From assembly GCA_964517665.1 (NCBI GenBank), contig CAZFCY010000089.1, positions 1-19,779 on the forward strand: 19,779 bases of DNA, read 5' to 3'. Of this stretch, positions 1 through 7,533 are shown in pieces. A model generated the notes under the pieces. The model was not told the DNA's origin. It made no database searches and was given only the letters and a program-made list of their open reading frames with translations. Each line of letters begins with the position of its first letter. The stretch's first letter is position 1. The position numbers and the translations under genes were made by a program. Source of the stretch: Congregicoccus sp964517665 (GTDB taxonomy: Bacteria > Verrucomicrobiota > Verrucomicrobiia > Opitutales > Opitutaceae).

Positions 1-507
1 TTCATGGCGTTTCAATACCCGAGCGAAATCCCGGGAGTCTCGATCGCGAACTTCATCCGCGCCGCCCTCCAGTCGCGCCTCGCCGAAGGCGAGGAACTCG
101 ACGCCACCGGCTACTACAAGAAACTCTACCAGAAGATGGACCAGTTGAAGATCGACCGGAAGTTCACCTCCCGCGCGGTCAACGACGGCTTCTCCGGCGG
201 CGAGAAAAAGCGCTGCGAGATCCTCCAGCTCGCCATGCTCGAGCCCTCCTACGCCGTGCTCGACGAAACCGACTCCGGCCTCGACATCGACGCGCTCCGC
301 ATCGTGGCCGACGGCGTGAACTCACTTCGCGGCCCGAACCTCGGCGTCCTTCTCATCACGCACTACCAGCGCCTCCTCGACTATATCATCCCCGACAGGG
401 TCCACGTCATGTACGACGGCCGCATCGTGAAAAGCGGCGACAAGGGGCTCGCCCTCGAACTCGAGACCAGGGGTTACGACTGGGTCAAGGAGCTCGCGCC
501 GGTTTGA
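1..507 (+). CDS. sufC: SufC, Fe-S assembly ATPase (5' end outside window)
   Basis: This is the C-terminal two thirds of the ABC-type ATPase of the SUF iron-sulfur cluster system, which powers the SufB-SufC-SufD scaffold in the cytoplasm. The reading frame is open to the window edge, so the true start and the Walker A motif lie upstream. Counting from the Met codon at position 4, the Q-loop glutamine is at residue 4 (MAFQYPSEIPG), the ABC signature FSGGEKKR at 63-70, Walker B ending in LDE at 86-88 followed by TDSGLDID, and the switch histidine in LITHYQR at residue 120. The TDSGLDIDAL stretch and the VADGVNSLR segment are characteristic of SufC rather than of transporter ATPases. sufB follows after about 50 bases in the same direction, consistent with one operon. 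Identity is secure; only the missing 5' part is unknown. Confidence 0.97.
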   Translation, partial: FMAFQYPSEIPGVSIANFIRAALQSRLAEGEELDATGYYKKLYQKMDQLKIDRKFTSRAVNDGFSGGEKKRCEILQLAMLEPSYAVLDETDSGLDIDALRIVADGVNSLRGPNLGVLLITHYQRLLDYIIPDRVHVMYDGRIVKSGDKGLALELETRGYDWVKELAPV

Positions 508-544
508 CGCCGCGCCCGCGCCACCCGAACCCGCAACCATCAAT

Positions 545-552
545 AAAAAGGA
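545..552 (+). promoter_or_regulatory. Ribosome binding site of sufB
   Basis: A purine run AAAAAGGA ends six bases before the ATG at 559. It is one of the few clear Shine-Dalgarno-like sites in this window and supports that start for sufB. Confidence 0.7.
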
Positions 553-558
553 ACTGCT

Positions 559-1947
559 ATGTCTGACGAAACGACCGTCATCGACATCGATCGCGAAAAG
601 GGAAACTTCAAGTACGACATGACGTATGCGTTCGACGCCGGCACCGGCTTGAACGAGGGCGTCGTCGACTATATTTGCGACGTCAAGGGCGAGGACGACT
701 GGATCCGCGCCTTCCGCAAAAAGGCTCTCAAAATATTCGAGGGAAAGCCGCTGCCCACGCACTGGGCGACGAAGGATCTCGAGACGATCGACTTCGACAA
801 GATCCGCTATTACCTCTCGCAAGGCCAGAAGGCCAAGCGCACGTGGGAAGAGGTTCCCGCCGACATCAAGGAGACTTTCGAGCGCCTCGGCATCCCCGAG
901 CAGGAGCGCAAGTATCTCGCCGGCGTCGAGGCCCAGTTCGACAGCGAGGCCGCGTATTCGAACATCAAGGACGCCGTCGGCAAGCAGGGCGTGATCTTCG
1001 TCGGCTCGACCGAGGGCCTGCTCAAGCACCCGGACATCTTCCGCAAGTGGTTCGGCAAGGTGATCCCGACCGGCGACAACAAGTTCTCCGCCCTCAACAG
1101 CGCCGTGTTCTCCGGCGGCTCGTTCATCTACGTCCCGCCCGGGGTCAAGGTCAGCCATCCGCTCCAGGCCTACACCGGCCAGTTCGAGCGCACGCTCATC
1201 ATCGCGGACGAAGGCTCGGAGGTCACCTATATGGAGGGTTGCACCGCGCCGAAGTTCAACACCGCGACGCTGCACAGCGCCGTTGTGGAGCTGGTCGCGC
1301 TCAAGGGCGCGAAGATTGAATATATCACCGTCCAGAACTGGTCCTCGAACGTGTTCAATCTCGTGACCAAGCGCGCCATCGCCGAGGAGGACGCGACGGT
1401 GAAGTGGATCGATTGCAATATAGGCTCCCGCCTCACGATGAAGTACCCGGGCGTCATTCTGAAGGGCCGGAGGGCGCGCGGCGAAGTGCTCTCGATCGCG
1501 CTCGCCAATGACGGCCAGCACCAGGACACCGGCGCCAAGATGGTCCACCTCGCGGACGAGACGACGTCGAACATCATCTCGAAATCCATCTCCGTCGGCG
1601 AAGGCCGCTCGACCTACCGCGGCATGGTCAGCATCCCCAAGCACCTCAGGGGTTGCAAAAACAACACCGAGTGCGACGCCCTCCTGATCAACACCAACTC
1701 CCGCACGGACACGTATCCGGCCATCACCGTGCGCGGAAACCAGAACTTCGTGCAGCACGAGGCCTCCGTTTCCAAGGTCAGCGCGGAGCAGATCTTCTAT
1801 CTCATGTCGCGCGGGCTGTCCGAGGGCGAGGCGATGAGCCTCTCCGTCAACGGCTTCGTCAACGAACTCACGCGCCAGTTTCCGATGGAATATTCCGTCG
1901 AACTCAAGCGCCTCATCGACCTGGAGATGGAGGGCTCGGTCGGCTGA
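559..1947 (+). CDS. sufB: SufB, Fe-S cluster scaffold subunit
   Basis: SufB is the scaffold subunit of the cytoplasmic SufBC2D complex on which Fe-S clusters are built. The 462-residue product has the full SUF core beta-helix domain, with VGSTEGLLKHPD near residue 150, the SGGSFIYVPPGVKVSHPLQ stretch near 190, VTYMEGCTAPKFNTATLHSA near 220-240, IEYITVQNWSSNVFNLVTKRA near 255-275, and a C-terminal HEASVSKVSAEQIFYLMSRGLSEGEA segment ending in LEMEGSVG. Length and C-terminus match the shorter Bacillus-type SufB rather than the roughly 495-residue E. coli form. At the place aligning with the E. coli acceptor Cys405 this protein has Val391 (ITVRGNQN), while a cysteine in the MEGCTAP motif is kept. 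The start is supported by the AAAAAGGA site just upstream. It lies between sufC and sufD, in the usual SUF order. Confidence 0.97.
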   Translation: MSDETTVIDIDREKGNFKYDMTYAFDAGTGLNEGVVDYICDVKGEDDWIRAFRKKALKIFEGKPLPTHWATKDLETIDFDKIRYYLSQGQKAKRTWEEVPADIKETFERLGIPEQERKYLAGVEAQFDSEAAYSNIKDAVGKQGVIFVGSTEGLLKHPDIFRKWFGKVIPTGDNKFSALNSAVFSGGSFIYVPPGVKVSHPLQAYTGQFERTLIIADEGSEVTYMEGCTAPKFNTATLHSAVVELVALKGAKIEYITVQNWSSNVFNLVTKRAIAEEDATVKWIDCNIGSRLTMKYPGVILKGRRARGEVLSIALANDGQHQDTGAKMVHLADETTSNIISKSISVGEGRSTYRGMVSIPKHLRGCKNNTECDALLINTNSRTDTYPAITVRGNQNFVQHEASVSKVSAEQIFYLMSRGLSEGEAMSLSVNGFVNELTRQFPMEYSVELKRLIDLEMEGSVG

Positions 1948-1960
1948 CTCATAAGACCAG

Positions 1961-2036
1961 TCACAGAGAACACAGGGATGCGCAGAGATCGCCGGGATGG
2001 CTCTGTGATCTCTGTGGCCCCTCTGTGATCTCTATG
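1961..2036. repeat. Intergenic CACAGAGAACACAG / CTCTGTGATCTCTGTG repeat element
   Basis: The sufB-sufD gap holds a small repeat element. CACAGAGAACACAG (1962-1975) is the inverted complement of CTGTGATCTCTGTG (2003-2016) in 13 of 14 positions. The right arm is also tandemly duplicated: CTCTGTGATCTCTGTG at 2001-2016 and CTCTGTGATCTCTATG at 2021-2036 match in 15 of 16 positions. Elements of this CACAGAG/CTCTGTG style are, from memory, frequent between genes in Verrucomicrobiota and Planctomycetota; no search was possible. Transcribed, it would fold into a hairpin between two subunit genes of one complex, so it could affect relative SufB/SufD expression or mRNA stability (inference). Confidence 0.75.
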
Positions 2037-2051
2037 ACGAAAAGTTTTCTC

Positions 2052-3410
2052 ATGATTTCTGAAATGACACCGACCCAGCCCGCTGTTGCCAACGGCTCCG
2101 CCCTCGCCGCCGCATTCGAGAAGCATCTCGCCGCCCAGGGCGACGCTCCGGAGTGGTGGATGGAAATGAAACGCAGGGCGTTCGCCACCTACGAGACGCT
2201 GCCCATGCCCACCCGCAGGAACGAGCCGTGGCGCTTCTCCAGCCTGCGCGGCCTCGACCTCTCCGTCTACGAAATGAGTTCCGCCGCGGAGACCGCGGAC
2301 GCCGACGCCCTGCTCGAAAGGGCCGAACTGGTCGAGCACCGCGCCGGCCGTGTCGCCTTCGCCGACAACGCGCTCCTCGCCCACGAGCCCGTCTCGCCGG
2401 AACTCGAGGCGCGCGGCGTCGTCTGGGCGCCGCTCTCGGAGGCGTTGGTCAAACACCGCGAGCTGCTCCAGGAATACTTCATGGCCCAGGATCCGCACCT
2501 CGGCTCGGAAAAGTTCGCCGCGCTGCACTCGGCCTTCGTCTCGACCGGCTCGCTCCTCTACGTCCCCGCCGGCGTGGAGATCGAGCTGCCCTTCGTCGCC
2601 CGCCACTGGGCCTCGACCGAGGGCACGGCGGTTTTTCCCCACACGCTGGTGATCGCCGGTGACAACGCGAAGGTGACGCTCGTCGATGCCTTCGGCTCGG
2701 CCGCGCCGGCGCAGAGAAACTTTGCCTGCGGATTCAACCACCTCTTCGCCGGCAACGGCGCGCGCATCAAATACTACACGCTGCAAAACTGGAGCCCGAA
2801 CACCATCGGCTTCCAGATCAACAGCCTCGTGGCCGCCCGCGACGCGGTCATCAACTCCCTCGCGGTCAACGTCGGCTGCAGCCACTTCCGCTCGGAAAGC
2901 CAGAGCATCCTCGAGGGCCCCGGCGGCAACGTGGAGATGTTCTCCCTCAGCGTGACCGATGGGAAACAGGAGATCGACCAGCGCACGCTGCAGTCGCACC
3001 TCGCGCCCAACGCGCGCTCGAATCTCCTCTTCAAAAACGCGCTCATGGACGACTCCCGCACGATCTTCTCCGGCATGATCCGTGTCGCCGAGGACGCGCA
3101 GAAGACCGACGCCTACCAGTCCAACCGCAACCTCCTGCTCAGCGACACGGCCGAGGCGAACTCGCTTCCCGGCCTCGAGATCGGAGCCAACGACGTGCGC
3201 TGCACCCACGGCGCCACGAGCAGCCAGATCGACGAGAGCGAACTGTTCTATCTCCTCGCCCGCGGCATCGACAGGAAGGCCGCCCGCGAGCTGCTCGCGT
3301 TCGGCTTTTTCGAGGAGATCATCGGCCACATCGAAAACGAGGAAATGGCCGAAGGGGTGCGCAGCCTGATCCTGAAAAAATTCCGCGAAACCACCGCCCG
3401 CAACGGCTGA
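2052..3410 (+). CDS. sufD: SufD, Fe-S cluster scaffold subunit
   Basis: SufD is the SufB paralogue that completes the SufBC2D scaffold and is needed for iron acquisition during cluster assembly. The product (about 452 residues from this start) has an N-terminal helical part with the MPTRRNEPWRFSSL motif, a central beta-helix core (SLLYVPAGVEIELPF, IKYYTLQNWSPNTIGFQINS), and the C-terminal CTHGATSSQIDESELFYLLARGI motif. His386 there matches the conserved SufD histidine (His360 in E. coli). In-frame ATGs at 2034, 2052 and 2064 compete. The 2034 codon lies inside the CTCTGTGATC repeat, whereas 2052 is preceded by the purine stretch GACGAAAAG, so 2052 is preferred. The gene lies 104 bases after sufB and ends just before a strong terminator. 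Confidence 0.95.
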   Translation: MISEMTPTQPAVANGSALAAAFEKHLAAQGDAPEWWMEMKRRAFATYETLPMPTRRNEPWRFSSLRGLDLSVYEMSSAAETADADALLERAELVEHRAGRVAFADNALLAHEPVSPELEARGVVWAPLSEALVKHRELLQEYFMAQDPHLGSEKFAALHSAFVSTGSLLYVPAGVEIELPFVARHWASTEGTAVFPHTLVIAGDNAKVTLVDAFGSAAPAQRNFACGFNHLFAGNGARIKYYTLQNWSPNTIGFQINSLVAARDAVINSLAVNVGCSHFRSESQSILEGPGGNVEMFSLSVTDGKQEIDQRTLQSHLAPNARSNLLFKNALMDDSRTIFSGMIRVAEDAQKTDAYQSNRNLLLSDTAEANSLPGLEIGANDVRCTHGATSSQIDESELFYLLARGIDRKAARELLAFGFFEEIIGHIENEEMAEGVRSLILKKFRETTARNG

Positions 3411-3436
3411 TCCCGGCGGCATTTCCCACCATTCCC

Positions 3437-3469
3437 AGCGGCAGGGCCACGAGCCCTGCCGCTTTTTTT
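3437..3469 (+). terminator. Intrinsic terminator of the suf operon
   Basis: AGCGGCAGGG (3437-3446) pairs perfectly with CCCTGCCGCT (3454-3463) around a 7-base loop, followed by a run of T to 3469. This 10-bp GC-rich stem with a T tract is a textbook Rho-independent terminator. It lies 27 bases after the sufD stop and separates sufCBD from the downstream sufT region. Confidence 0.93.
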
Positions 3470-3595
3470 CGCCATTGCCCCTGGTCGCGGCCGCTTCTCC
3501 CCCGAAAAAAGCATTCCCGTGTAAGAGCCCCGCGCGACGCTGCGTTTTGCGAACGAATCCCCGTGCCGGCCAACCCCGCGCGGGCTCGATGCACC

Positions 3596-3916
3596 ATGAC
3601 TTCAACTTTGCTTTGTATGGCCGACTTCGACGCCGAACTCGATGATGAGATCACGATCCCGTTTGGCGCGACCTGCACGCTCGAGTCCATCCGCCTCGCG
3701 ACCGTGGGCTCCCACGCCTTCGCGATCCCCTTCGTGGAAACGCCCTCGCACGTGTCGCTCGCCCGCCAGGTCGCGCACGACGAAGGCGGATGGAACGGCC
3801 TCGTCTTCACCCTGCGCGGCAACCGCACCGGCTGCGGCTCGCTCCGGGTCGGCTTCCGCGACCTGCGCTCGCAACAGATCGTGGCGGAAAAAGTCCTGCG
3901 CGTGACCGTCCGCTGA
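3596..3916 (+). CDS. Small beta-rich protein of unknown function
   Basis: I do not recognise this gene with confidence. From ATG 3596 it encodes 106 residues; ATG 3617 (MADFDAELDDE, 99 residues) and GTG 3563 are alternative starts, and none has a clear ribosome binding site. Third codon positions are strongly G/C, as in the neighbours, which supports a real gene. The product has an acidic N-terminus, no signal peptide or membrane segment, and alternating hydrophobic strands: TIPFGATCTLESIRL, HAFAIPFVE, WNGLVFTLRGNRTGCGSLRVGF, and a C-terminal KVLRVTVR. The strand pattern with an EGGW turn followed by F-T-L-x-G-N-x-x-G-x-G-S-L faintly recalls chagasin-type (I42) inhibitors, but their NPTTGY and RPW motifs are missing, so this is only a guess. 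It lies between the suf terminator and sufT. Confidence 0.65.
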   Translation: MTSTLLCMADFDAELDDEITIPFGATCTLESIRLATVGSHAFAIPFVETPSHVSLARQVAHDEGGWNGLVFTLRGNRTGCGSLRVGFRDLRSQQIVAEKVLRVTVR

Positions 3917-4025
3917 ACGCGCCGCCCGCGGCAGGAGGCCAGGAGCCAGCCAATCCTCATCGGCGCTCGTCTCCATTGATCCGCTTGCGGCGGGCCGGTT
4001 CAGCGTCATCATTGCGCGTGACACC

Positions 4026-4580
4026 ATGAGCGAATCACGCGAACGCATCCTCTCCCGCGAGATCCCGGCCGTCGAGATCCCCAGTGGCGCGCCAATCACG
4101 CTGCCCGCGGGCTTGAAAGTGCACATCACCCAGACCCTGGGCGGGAGCTTCACGGTCATGACCGACACCGGCCTCGCCCGCATCTCCGGCGAGCACGCCG
4201 ACGCGATCGGCGAGACCGCCCCCGAGCACCCGGGCACGGCGCCCGAGGCCGCGCATGAGGAGGCGCCGAGCGAGGAGCAGCTCTGGGCGCAACTGCGCAA
4301 TGTTTACGATCCCGAGATCCCGGTGAACATCGTCGATCTCGGCCTCGTTTACTCGCTCGAGGTCCAGCCGCCGGCCAGCGACGGCGGCTACACGGTCGAG
4401 ATGCAGATGACCCTCACCGCGCCGGGTTGCGGCATGGGCCCCGCCATCGCGGAGGACGCCCGCAACAAACTCATGCTTGTCCCGGGCGTCGATGAGGCGA
4501 ACGTCAACCTCGTCTGGGAGCCGCCGTGGAATCAGACGATGATCAGCGAGGAAGGCCGGATGAAACTCGGCCTGATCTGA
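4026..4580 (+). CDS. sufT: SufT, DUF59/MIP18-type Fe-S maturation protein
   Basis: SufT proteins assist Fe-S cluster maturation or transfer, typically alongside the SUF scaffold in the cytoplasm. The 184-residue product has an N-terminal extension (about 1-80) with a TLPAGLKVHITQTLGGSFTVMTDTGLARI pattern typical of the TIGR03406 SufT type, an acidic Glu/Ala/Pro linker (about 57-85), and a C-terminal MIP18/DUF59 domain with DPEIPVNIVDLGLVY (95-109) and TAPGCGMG (131-138), where Cys135 is the conserved functional cysteine. It ends with NLVWEPPWNQTMISEEGRMKLGL, also typical. It is 109 bases after the unknown small gene and about 600 bases beyond the suf operon terminator, so it probably has its own transcription. 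No strong ribosome binding site precedes ATG 4026. The family call is secure. Confidence 0.93.
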   Translation: MSESRERILSREIPAVEIPSGAPITLPAGLKVHITQTLGGSFTVMTDTGLARISGEHADAIGETAPEHPGTAPEAAHEEAPSEEQLWAQLRNVYDPEIPVNIVDLGLVYSLEVQPPASDGGYTVEMQMTLTAPGCGMGPAIAEDARNKLMLVPGVDEANVNLVWEPPWNQTMISEEGRMKLGLI

Positions 4581-4597
4581 TCCCGGCCTTCTGATCG

Positions 4598-4622
4598 GCG
4601 TGCCGCGAATGCCGCGGCACGC
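4598..4622. terminator. Hairpin between convergent sufT and monooxygenase genes
   Basis: GCGTGCCGCG (4598-4607) pairs perfectly with CGCGGCACGC (4613-4622) around a 5-base loop. It lies between the ends of two convergent genes, where a bidirectional terminator is expected. There is no T tract on either strand, so the terminator role is inferred from position and stem strength. Confidence 0.5.
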
Positions 4623-4641
4623 GCCCGGACGCGCGGCCTCG

Positions 4642-5904
4642 TCATGCCGCGACGCGCAAGCCGATTCTGGCGGCCAGCGCGGACAGCTCGCTCCCCGAGG
4701 CCGGAAGGCAGGGGATCAATTGCGAGCCGTGCTCCATGATCGCGCGGTCGGCTTCGGAGGCTGTTTCCATCCGGCCCTCCAGGCCGAGCAACCGCCGCCA
4801 TTCCTCGCGACGATCGCGGTCGTAGGCCTCGAGCGCGTTCGCCCCCGCCCCGGCCGTCACCCGCATCCCGATCGCCGAGGCGAGATCCCGGCCTTCCCGC
4901 AGGCCGACGTTCATGCTCTGGACTCCCGCGGGGCCGGTCAGGTGCGCCGCGTCGCCTGCAAGCCACACGCGCCCGCTTCCGAAGGACGAGGCCAGGCGCC
5001 TCTCGAAACGCACGAGCATGCGCCAATACACCCGCTCGATGTTCATCCTGCATTGCGGCGCCCGATCCTCCAGGAGTTGATGAAAAAACGTCTCCTCCAG
5101 GGCCGGATAGACACCAGGGCCGAGAATCTGCACCGGATCGTGGTTCTTCTCGCGGATCGCCTCCGGATGGCGCGCGGGATCCACGGAGAAACTCCAGCGC
5201 CCGCGATTGCCGGGCAGGGGCCAGAACACGGCGAGGCCGTCCTCGTGCAGCACAAGTGAAACCTCCCGCCCCGTGTCGCCTGCCGACTCGAACTCGTACA
5301 CCGCGCAATGCTCCGCCGGCGCCACCTCCGGAAAGTCGATCAACGACTGCCGCCGCACGAGCGATTGATGGCCGTCGGCGCCCACGATGAAGCGCGCCTC
5401 CAGCTCCGGGGATTTGCGAACGAGCCACTCGAAGCGGGCGGCGGCATACCCGATCACGCCCGTTTCCAGCTCGTCCAATCCGACCTCCACGCGCGCATCC
5501 TCCGGCGTGAAGCGGGAAAGGCGCGTGTTCCAGCGCACGTCCACGCCGCGACGCGCAAGCGCCTCCGCCAGCGTCGCCTCGATGACATCCTGGCCCACGA
5601 CCGCGACGAAGGGGAACCTCGCCTCCTCGCCCGCGGTCGGCAGACTGACAATCCGCCGGCCCCCGCTGTAAATGCTCATGCGCGACACCTTCACGGCCTG
5701 CGCGACGAGCGTTTCGGCGACGCCCAGTTGATCGAGCAACTCGAGCGAGGCTGGATGCAAAGCGAGCGCGTAGCTGTGCGTCACTCCGCTCGACTTCGCA
5801 TCGACGACGGTCACGCCGACACCGGCCTCGTTCAAGAAAAGCGCGGTCGTCAGGCCCACCGGCCCCGCCCCCACCACCACCACATCGGTCTTGTGCGATT
5901 TCAT
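4642..5904 (-). CDS. FAD-dependent monooxygenase (PHBH/UbiH-like, FAD_binding_3)
   Basis: This is a flavoprotein of the group A hydroxylase family, which uses NAD(P)H and O2 to hydroxylate aromatic or polyketide-like substrates; the substrate cannot be read from the sequence. The 420-residue product shows the N-terminal Rossmann motif VVVVGAGPVGL (GAGPVG 12-17) with acidic Asp35 ending strand 2, the DG motif VGADGHQS (174-181) and the GD motif VWLAGDAAHLTGPAG (313-327). The usual GGQGMN-type segment reads AGVQSMNVGLREGRDLA. No signal peptide is seen, so it is cytoplasmic. The start ATG at 5902-5904 has a perfect AAAGGAG site five bases upstream. It is divergent from clpP and stands alone, with no pathway neighbours. 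The family is sure; the precise function is not. Confidence 0.9.
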   Translation of the reverse strand: MKSHKTDVVVVGAGPVGLTTALFLNEAGVGVTVVDAKSSGVTHSYALALHPASLELLDQLGVAETLVAQAVKVSRMSIYSGGRRIVSLPTAGEEARFPFVAVVGQDVIEATLAEALARRGVDVRWNTRLSRFTPEDARVEVGLDELETGVIGYAAARFEWLVRKSPELEARFIVGADGHQSLVRRQSLIDFPEVAPAEHCAVYEFESAGDTGREVSLVLHEDGLAVFWPLPGNRGRWSFSVDPARHPEAIREKNHDPVQILGPGVYPALEETFFHQLLEDRAPQCRMNIERVYWRMLVRFERRLASSFGSGRVWLAGDAAHLTGPAGVQSMNVGLREGRDLASAIGMRVTAGAGANALEAYDRDRREEWRRLLGLEGRMETASEADRAIMEHGSQLIPCLPASGSELSALAARIGLRVAA

Positions 5905-5908
5905 GATG

Positions 5909-5915
5909 CTCCTTT
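5909..5915 (-). promoter_or_regulatory. Strong ribosome binding site of the monooxygenase
   Basis: The minus strand reads AAAGGAG followed by four to five bases and ATG at 5904. This is the best Shine-Dalgarno match in the window and fixes the start of the monooxygenase gene. Confidence 0.8.
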
Positions 5916-6127
5916 CTCGCGCGTCTCCGTGGGGGGAAGCGGATGATCGCGCCGGCGCTCGCGCGCCTCAGAGGAAACACTATCGCTTCAGTTCCGTTTC
6001 AGCAAGCGCGCTTCCATCGACGCGCTTCAAACGCGGAGCGCGGCCCGGACGCCGGCCCTTCCCGCTGGAACCGCGCGCATTAGGCACTTGCGCGACCTCG
6101 GAATGCGCGTCCACTTTTCGACCAGAC

Positions 6128-6745
6128 ATGAAACTTTCCACGCGCATGATGGCCGACAAGGAGAACAACAACGACAACACGCCTTCGACCGCCCCGGCGA
6201 GTGTCAAGGCGCTCATGCAGCGCAAGTTTCTCGAGCAGCGCAAAGTGTTCCTCTGGGGCGAAGTGAACGACGAGTCCGCCGAGGATCTGGTCGAGAAGTT
6301 CCTCTTCATGGAACTCTCCGATCCCGGAAAACCGATCACGTTCTACATCAATTCCCCCGGCGGCTCGATCACTTCGGGCATGGCCGTGTACGATACGATC
6401 AAGATGCTCAAGTCGCCCATCACCGTCGTGGTGACCGGCATGGCCGCGAGCATGGGCTCCATCCTGCTTTGCTCCGCGCCGAAGGGCAGTCGCTACGTTT
6501 ACCCGCACGCGCGCGTCCTCATCCATCAGCCCCTCATCACCGGCCGCATGGTCGCGCCCGCCGTGGACATCAACATCCAGGCGAAGGAAATGGAGCGCCT
6601 CCGTGTCGAGTTGAACAACATCCTCGCCGCCTCCAGCGGCCAGCCGCTCGAACGCATCGTCAAGGACACCGATCGCGACTTCTACATGACCGCCCAGGAA
6701 GCGATCGATTACGGCCTCGCCGATTACATCGTGACCGAGGTCTGA
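6128..6745 (+). CDS. clpP: ClpP, ATP-dependent Clp protease proteolytic subunit
   Basis: ClpP forms the cytoplasmic barrel-shaped serine peptidase that degrades substrates delivered by ClpX or ClpA. From ATG 6128 the product has 205 residues, normal for the family. Catalytic residues are visible: Ser108 in GMAASMGS, His133 in VLIHQPL and Asp180 in IVKDTDRD. INSPGGSITSGMAVYDT (75-91) forms the substrate-binding strand region. The frame is open further upstream, so the start is uncertain; ATG 6146 and 6149 (MMADKENN) are alternatives and none has a good ribosome binding site. The N-terminus carries an Asn/Asp/Thr-rich stretch, which may be a propeptide or disordered. clpX does not follow, so its partner ATPase is encoded elsewhere. 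Confidence 0.95.
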   Translation: MKLSTRMMADKENNNDNTPSTAPASVKALMQRKFLEQRKVFLWGEVNDESAEDLVEKFLFMELSDPGKPITFYINSPGGSITSGMAVYDTIKMLKSPITVVVTGMAASMGSILLCSAPKGSRYVYPHARVLIHQPLITGRMVAPAVDINIQAKEMERLRVELNNILAASSGQPLERIVKDTDRDFYMTAQEAIDYGLADYIVTEV

Positions 6746-6834
6746 CGGCGCGCGGCTTCCCCACGGCCGCGGCCGCGTCTGCATGCGCAATCCCGCCATT
6801 GCATCGCCTCGTCCGTTCCGCTAAGCGCAAAGGC

Positions 6835-7488
6835 ATGATGCGTCGCCTCGCCAGCCTCATCGCCCTTTTCGCCGCGGCGCCCCTGCTCGCGCATGCGCTC
6901 AAGTGGAAACAGACCCTGATCGAACAACAAGCGGGCCCCTTCGACGAGCAGGCTCACGCGAAGTTTCAGTTCACCAACGGCGGCGGGACCGCGGTCACGA
7001 TCACGAACATCCAAACGAGTTGCGGCTGCACCGTGCCCACGCTGGCCAAACGCGCCTACGAACCCGGCGAGAGCGGCGAGCTGGAGGTGATTTTCACTTT
7101 CAACGCGCTGATTGGAAAGCAGACGAAAACCATCACCGCCACGACCGACGAGGAAGGCGGCAAGGGCTACGAACTGACGCTTCAGGTCGACATCCCCAAG
7201 CTCTACGAACTCGACCGGCATTTCGTCGTCTGGCGTCGCGGAGACTCCCTCGAGCCCAAGACGCTCGATCTCCGCGTCCTCCTTCCCGACGTGATCAAAG
7301 TCGTCGGCGTCGAATCCGCGAACGAACGGTTCACCGGCGTCGTCGAGCCCGGCGAGGAACCCGGCGCCTACAAGATCGTGATCACGCCCTCGAGCACCGA
7401 GAGCGTGACCCAGGCCAGCCTGCTCGTGAAAACGGACAAGCCGGTCGACGCCCCCAAAGTGATCACGCTCTACGCGCTCGTGCGCTGA
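6835..7488 (+). CDS. Secreted DUF1573 protein
   Basis: The 217-residue product starts with a signal peptide (MMRRLASLIALFAAAPLLAHA, likely cleavage near residue 21) and so acts outside the cytoplasmic membrane. Residues about 38-110 form a DUF1573 domain, an Ig-like beta-sandwich family common in Bacteroidota, Planctomycetota and Verrucomicrobiota: HAKFQFTNGGGTAVTITNI, TSCGCTVPTL (Cys63, Cys65) and EPGESGELEVIFTF. The rest is a second beta-rich half with no further motif. Its biochemical role is unknown in the literature I know. ATG 6838 is an equally possible start with an AAAGG run just upstream. It heads a cluster with the rhodanese (45 bases downstream) and the MauE-like gene, which suggests a shared envelope sulfur or redox function (inference). 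Confidence 0.88.
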   Translation: MMRRLASLIALFAAAPLLAHALKWKQTLIEQQAGPFDEQAHAKFQFTNGGGTAVTITNIQTSCGCTVPTLAKRAYEPGESGELEVIFTFNALIGKQTKTITATTDEEGGKGYELTLQVDIPKLYELDRHFVVWRRGDSLEPKTLDLRVLLPDVIKVVGVESANERFTGVVEPGEEPGAYKIVITPSSTESVTQASLLVKTDKPVDAPKVITLYALVR

Positions 7489-7533
7489 GGCTCCCGGACC
7501 CCGCGCGGCCGAATCCGTCCCGCTCACGCCCGC

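Noticed and set aside
322..3605. Long minus-strand reading frames across sufB and sufD (322-1758 and 1797-3605)
   Set aside because: They mirror the codon pattern of the plus-strand genes in GC-rich DNA, give low-complexity Arg/Gly/Val/Glu-rich products and match no family.
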